This document shows, piece after piece, positions 59,541-64,000 of a stretch of 64,000 nt of DNA; positions within the stretch are counted from its first letter, which is position 1, and each line of letters starts with the position of its first letter. The DNA is from Reticulitermes speratus (Eukaryota > Arthropoda > Insecta > Blattodea > Rhinotermitidae): assembly GCA_021186555.1 (NCBI GenBank), contig JAJKFL010000014.1, positions 25,241,033 through 25,305,032 on the forward strand, read 5' to 3'. Made by a program: the position numbers and the translations under genes. Under the pieces are notes generated by a model. The model was not told the DNA's origin, did not search any database, and saw only the letters and a list, made by a program, of their open reading frames with translations.

Positions 59541-60344
59541 AGCGTAATTGTTCGTGGTTTTCCTCACTTCCCCTAGCCAGATAGTGATACAGTACCTTAA
59601 GACAGGCCGTGCTTGTGTCCTTCAACGCCCTTTCAAATCCAGCATTCACTGTCATACAATAAACCATTTAATGCTGTAGTTTGAATCGTTGACAGTGTCG
59701 GTAGATAAATAAATAAATAAAAGTACACCGAACAGGTTTCGAACCAGTTTACTTTACTTAAGACACAGTAGAAATTCCGTCTAAACGTTTGCAGAGAACA
59801 ATGGCGGATTTACTAGGTAGATATACGTAAATACATTACTTAGCTTGAAGTATTAGGGGAATACGAAGAGGAATAAGCGTACATTATTTAGCGTTCAGCG
59901 TATGAATAATGTAGTTTCGGTTAAGAAACGACTGTCTGATGGCCGAGGCACGCTCTTGGATATGCGTAGCTGTTGAAGTGTTCAAGTTTTCTGATGATGG
60001 ATGAGAGTTCTGCACAAGTGGCCGCAGATTACTGGAGTAGTCTATACGCAAGTAAATTTAAGATATACAACTGATACAAGAAGGAGGTGGCATATAGGCC
60101 TAATCTACGGAAACGAACTTAACATTAGTGTGGGTCAAATAAAATGGAATCCAAAGTGTATTACTGTGTCCTCTGCCAGACAGCCTGAAGCCACAACTCA
60201 CTAAGCAAGTATGCACTTAACTAACTACCATGCGATTTTTCAGGTTTCCGGCCACCTAAGAGCCAATTAATTTCACAGCAAAATGTCTTTCTTGAACAAC
60301 CAACAGTTCCACAGCTGGTCAAGAAATTCAACGTTCTCGTCCAA

Positions 60345-60480
60345 ATTAAAGGTTGAGGCCTTCGCTCTTCTGGCATGTTACGCGGCGTAGGTTGGTGACC
60401 AAACACCAACCTACGCCGCGTAACATCTCAGAAGAGCGAGAACTTAAACTACGCCACGGCGGAAGCCTGAAATCTCGCAA
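60345..60480. mobile_element. FB1-related short hairpin, 36-bp arms
   Basis: 60,362-60,397 and 60,404-60,439 pair with two mismatches around a 6-base spacer. The outer part TCGCTCTTCTGGCATGTTAC matches 8,661 and 34,103; the internal core is missing. The flank CCACGGCGGAAGCCTGAAAT matches the flanks of the larger elements. Confidence 0.85.
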
Positions 60481-60489
60481 CTTGAAGGT

Positions 60490-60620
60490 TGATTACAGTG
60501 AGGATTACGCTCTTCCGGGACGTGACCCTGTGTCCTATTACATACGTATCGAAGTCACGTAGTAACCTTCCGCCTCCTACCCTGGAGACAAAGGCGTTGT
60601 CACCGCCGTGAAAATCTCAA
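60490..60620. mobile_element. FB1 partial copy
   Basis: CTCTTCCGGGACGTGACCCT at the left; at the right CACCGCCGTGAAAATCTCAA, the inverse of the family terminus. Abuts the previous hairpin. Confidence 0.5.
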
Positions 60621-60644
60621 ATTTAATTTTCATTAAAGTTTTCA

Positions 60645-60790
60645 CACAGCCAGCCTCAGGCCCCTTACTAGAACAATTTCAACCCAGTCCATACTCTTAG
60701 ATTTGTTAGATCCATTTTGATATTAACTTTTCATCTAAGACTATCCTTCCAAACTCAACGTTTCCCTTCAGGCTTTCCACTAAAATTATG
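60645..60790 (-). mobile_element. LINE-B tail scrap
   Basis: CCCAGTCCATACTCTTAGAT, ATCCATTTTGATATTAAC and AGGCTTTCCAC match the minus-strand order of LINE-B. Confidence 0.5.
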
Positions 60791-61852
60791 TACGCATTTC
60801 CAAGTACCTGCGGAGCAATGTTTGTCAAGCCACGGGAAATGTTGTTTCTGGTACTGCATGCGAAGATAGAAGCAATGGATGCACGCCTTAGATAGACTTA
60901 ATAGACACGCGTTAGTCAGCTATCATTACGCTAGTTAAGACGAATAGCTCTTTGTCCCCATAATGATGAATGAGTTACGTTCGTCACATAAATGTCCGAG
61001 AAAATTAAGGCCTAATTACAGGAACGTCTGGCAGTGTGTCATCTGAATGACCTGCCAAGTGAACGGGACGATCTTCAGAGTTGTATATCATGTTGCTCTT
61101 TACTTATCAAGTCCACATGCAAACCACATATATTGACTGTCCTGTCTAAATTCTCGTTTCACATACGAAACTGTATATAACAAATTCCTTTAATACGTGT
61201 ATCATAAATATTAAACTCTTCCGCTTCTATTTGTTTACCTCTGGAAGACAAAAATTAATATACATTATACAGAAAGATTTGGTTTCTACCTCACATAAAA
61301 CATACTGTGTTTCCATCAGCAAAACCAATCGCTTAATATTTCATGCATAAACAATCACAGCATATTTTAAGAATCACATAGGGCACATAAATGCACCGGC
61401 TTGGCAAAATTAAATCTCTTAATATCAATCTTGTCAATAGGTTTGCTCATGTTACCCTTCCCAGCTTTACAGCTTGGAGATACCCAAAACGACTGATTCC
61501 GAATTCACCCAATCCACGCGAGGAAACAGCCGAATAGCTTCGCTGCAAAAGGAACACCCACAAACAAGAGCGTAAGAGACGAAACGTCTTCAAAGATCAA
61601 TGAAGTTTACAAGCAGTGCATACGAGATTCGGAATATCGGCTCCATGAATAACGATTGTCGCTATGACTTCGGTGAATAAGAGATTCCATTTATTCAAAC
61701 TAGCCCAAAGCGCAAGTTCCTCTGGGCTTTTCTTAAATTTGCATTTAAATAACGACATTTCTATCTTCAAAACAATTTTATTAATGCCTAGTACCGTTAA
61801 GAAATGTTCTGTCATTTAGACACGTGGCATTATATAGTGATCGCTTTGTAAA
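60791..61852. other. No gene seen
   Basis: AT-rich; no supported feature. Confidence 0.5.
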
Positions 61853-61971
61853 TTAGAATATATTCATTAAACACCAACTAATGCACATAAACTTTATTCA
61901 CAATAGTTTATTCTTAAAATTCCCCTATGTGCATTATGTGCATTAGTTGGTGTTTAATGAATATATCTTAA
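61853..61971. repeat. Inverted repeat, 38-bp arms
   Basis: TTCATTAAACACCAACTAAT with TGCACATAA on the left pairs with TTATGTGCA and TTAGTTGGTGTTTAATGAAT on the right across about 43 bases. Only about two mismatches, at the outer ends. Confidence 0.85.
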
Positions 61972-63009
61972 TTGTAAATTAGAAGTTTGCCAAGTAACGA
62001 AACATCGGTGGACTTAAATCGGTTTATGACTATTAACACGGTTGTGTTTATCCAGGACACGGACCACTGAGAAAGGAGAAGGGAAACAGATAACACCCGG
62101 TAACCATGCAAACCATTCTCGACACTCAAATATTCCTCCTCAGTGCGTATCTTGCAGAGAACACACGGTAACGGGCCACATGATAAACCGCTAAAATATT
62201 CGCGCGCTACTGCACGGCAGATTTCATCGCTGGTTTACTTATTTGTAAGGAAAATCAAGCTTTAATCTCATCTATAGGACTGCAAAAATCCCTAATATGG
62301 AATTTAACAAAAGTCCGTTTGGTGAGAGTCGCTCTATTCCGTGTAGAAAGACAGACATGACGAACCTATTACACTTTTCACGGTTGTTTGGAAAGGCGCC
62401 TAAAAATAAGAACAGGCATAACTGAAAATAATTGCTGTCGAAAACACCAGAGGCGAAGACAACATTTCTATGCTCCAAGGTGACTTGCTGCGTGAAATTT
62501 TACGAGCCTTGTTGCAAGGTGTAACGCCATCCACGTATTAATTAATTCACAGAGGAGGCTCCTGTAATACCACCCGTGGAGTCTAGCCTATTAGTAGGGC
62601 CTAAACTTCTACTCACTTTCATCGTGTTACATTTATATGACGGGCATTTCAAAATGGAATCACGTCCCGTCCATCTGTTCTTCTTCTGTTCTGTTGGAAT
62701 ACGTTAATTTAACAGTTAACATGCTGTCTGTTACAAAGATTGAAAGCTGCTTGTTTGAATAACCAGAATGTATATAAGTTATGTCTACGTTAAAGTGACG
62801 CCGTGTATGTTACCGACAAGCCTCATAAGTGGCATTCACTTAGTTGATCTGCCGCAGAATTTCAGCACAGATTCTTATTCTCTTTCTACCAGAGGCTAAT
62901 TTCCATCTGTTGGAGTAAGACAGAGAGCTGAACACAGCTTTGCGAACATGAAGTCAACGTATTTGTTCTATGAATAAATGAATGCGCAACTATTTTGGCA
63001 ACGGGAAAA
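61972..63009. other. No gene seen; short shared phrase with the 22.3-22.8 kb element
   Basis: GGTGAGAGTCGCTCTATTCC, AGACAGACATGACGAA and GGCGCCTA at 62,320-62,403 follow the right end of the element at 22,270-22,795. Confidence 0.35.
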
Positions 63010-63200
63010 GGATATGACAAGAACAAGGCTGAAGACGTTTGAGAACGGAGGGGTATGTAGTCTATTTGGATATAAAAGGTTTGGAGAAAGATGCATAAAG
63101 AGGAGCTTCACACATTTTACTGCTCAACGAATATCATTGCGGTGACCAAGTCAAGGCGAATGAGATGGGCGGGGCATATGAGTTGCATTTGTGGATCACA
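63010..63200 (+). mobile_element. LINE-B scrap
   Basis: GACAAGAACAAGGCTGAAGA, CGTTTGAGAACGGAGGGG, AATATCATTGCGGTGACCAA and GAATGAGATGGGCGGGGCAT follow the FENRVLRR and NIIRVIKSRIMRWA codons. Frame-broken. Confidence 0.6.
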
Positions 63201-64000
63201 ATTATCTACAAAAACTTAATCAGAAGTTTTTAAAGGATAGACACTTTTGAATATGTGAATATAGGGGATTGGGTTGAAAATTTTTATTGAAATGCAAAAA
63301 CACTGAACCAATATGAAGAGTGGAATTAGTATGATTTAAATTGTGATCTTTTGCTTCATACTACTGTGTACTCTGGTCAGTGATTGCCACGTTTCCCAGC
63401 AACTTGTCCCCTCCAAATTCAAGACATCTCAAAAATCATAAAATCATTAGTAAAGTATAAAGCCTGTAATGCATTAAATGCGTGATTAGATATCTTCTTT
63501 AAACCTAGAAACAGTAAATATACCCAGGACTTACTTATTTTTAGATGTGGTTTAAGGGACTCCATAAAAGACAATTTGTTATAATATTCAATTTTGTATA
63601 AAATTTGTGAAAATATTTCAATATTTTGAAAGCCCACAACGTCACCTTGATGCGCGCGATGGGCGTGATTACAAACACGACACCGAGGCGACCGCAAAAC
63701 ACGAGACTTGTTGGAAAATTTGGTGAAAATCCATTCCATTGCATCGTATTTATTTCAGCTTTATTTACTTAAGCCCTTCATCCATGCTGCAAAACCATTC
63801 TTCGGAACATGAATAAGTTATTCACTCATCATTCATTTTTTTCAATGTCTGTCCATACGCGTGTTCCATTTTTCAGTTTCAAATAGACAGTCAGTAAGCC
63901 ACACATGTTACAGCTCACAGAATCTTCAGCAGATGAACTGAATTTTCAAACTCACTAAGGGTTCTCCAATATTTGGACAAATGCCCAATATACAAATATC
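63201..64000. other. No gene seen
   Basis: A 106-codon minus-strand ORF (63,419-63,739) has no recognised domain; it is AT-rich and overlaps a second minus-strand ORF in another frame. Confidence 0.45.

Noticed and set aside
63419..63739. 106-codon minus-strand ORF
   Set aside because: AT-rich, overlapped by another frame on the same strand, and no domain recognised.

Overview
The window is eukaryotic, AT-rich and almost entirely non-coding. It most resembles the large, repeat-dense genome of an arthropod, probably a polyneopteran insect (cockroach or termite group). The reasons are the style of the degenerate non-LTR retrotransposon tails, three tRNA-derived SINE families, many foldback hairpin elements, scattered trinucleotide microsatellites, and one short coding exon ending at a GT splice donor. 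The species assignment is inference. No bacterial operon, rRNA, genuine tRNA or CRISPR array was seen.

The one piece of host coding sequence I can support is a 70-codon first coding exon at 29,689-29,898 (+). It starts at an ATG directly after an in-frame TAA, carries four N-glycosylation sequons, and ends in an acidic/aromatic stretch (NSFYFYE) abutting GTAAGC. I read it as the extracellular N-terminus of a class A peptide GPCR, most likely the crustacean cardioactive peptide (CCAP) receptor. The rest of the gene is not visible downstream, so about 34 kb of the window after 29,899 would be intron. A GC- and CpG-rich islet at 28,457-28,665 is a candidate promoter/5'UTR for it.

Region by region: 0-10 kb holds LINE-A tails, one LINE-B tail, one SINE-3 and several foldback elements. 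10-22 kb holds SINE-1 copies, the best LINE-B fragment (13,969-14,601), a 45-bp tandem repeat and a large terminal inverted repeat (TIR) element near 19.5 kb. 22-28 kb holds a TIR element with AGGCGCGTTC ends, foldbacks, and a pogo/Tigger-like MITE. 28-30 kb is the gene-like zone. 31-45 kb is dominated by SINE-1, plus one SINE-3, a 58-bp near-perfect palindrome and a minisatellite. 48.6-49.9 kb is LINE-B sequence interrupted by two SINE-2 copies. 51-64 kb holds more foldbacks, LINE-B tails and degenerate SINEs.

Family names used below: LINE-A (reverse transcriptase, RT, tail ending GYGPVVRQT), LINE-B (RT tail with VLYGCETWS), SINE-1 (head GGCCGGGATAGCTC), SINE-2 (head GGCCGTGGCATGGCTC), SINE-3 (head GCCGATCCCAG), and FB1 (foldbacks with a CGAAACGTCGG core). 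All ten accepted SINE-1 copies and all four SINE-2 copies lie on the minus strand, antisense to the candidate receptor gene; both SINE-3 copies lie on the plus strand.
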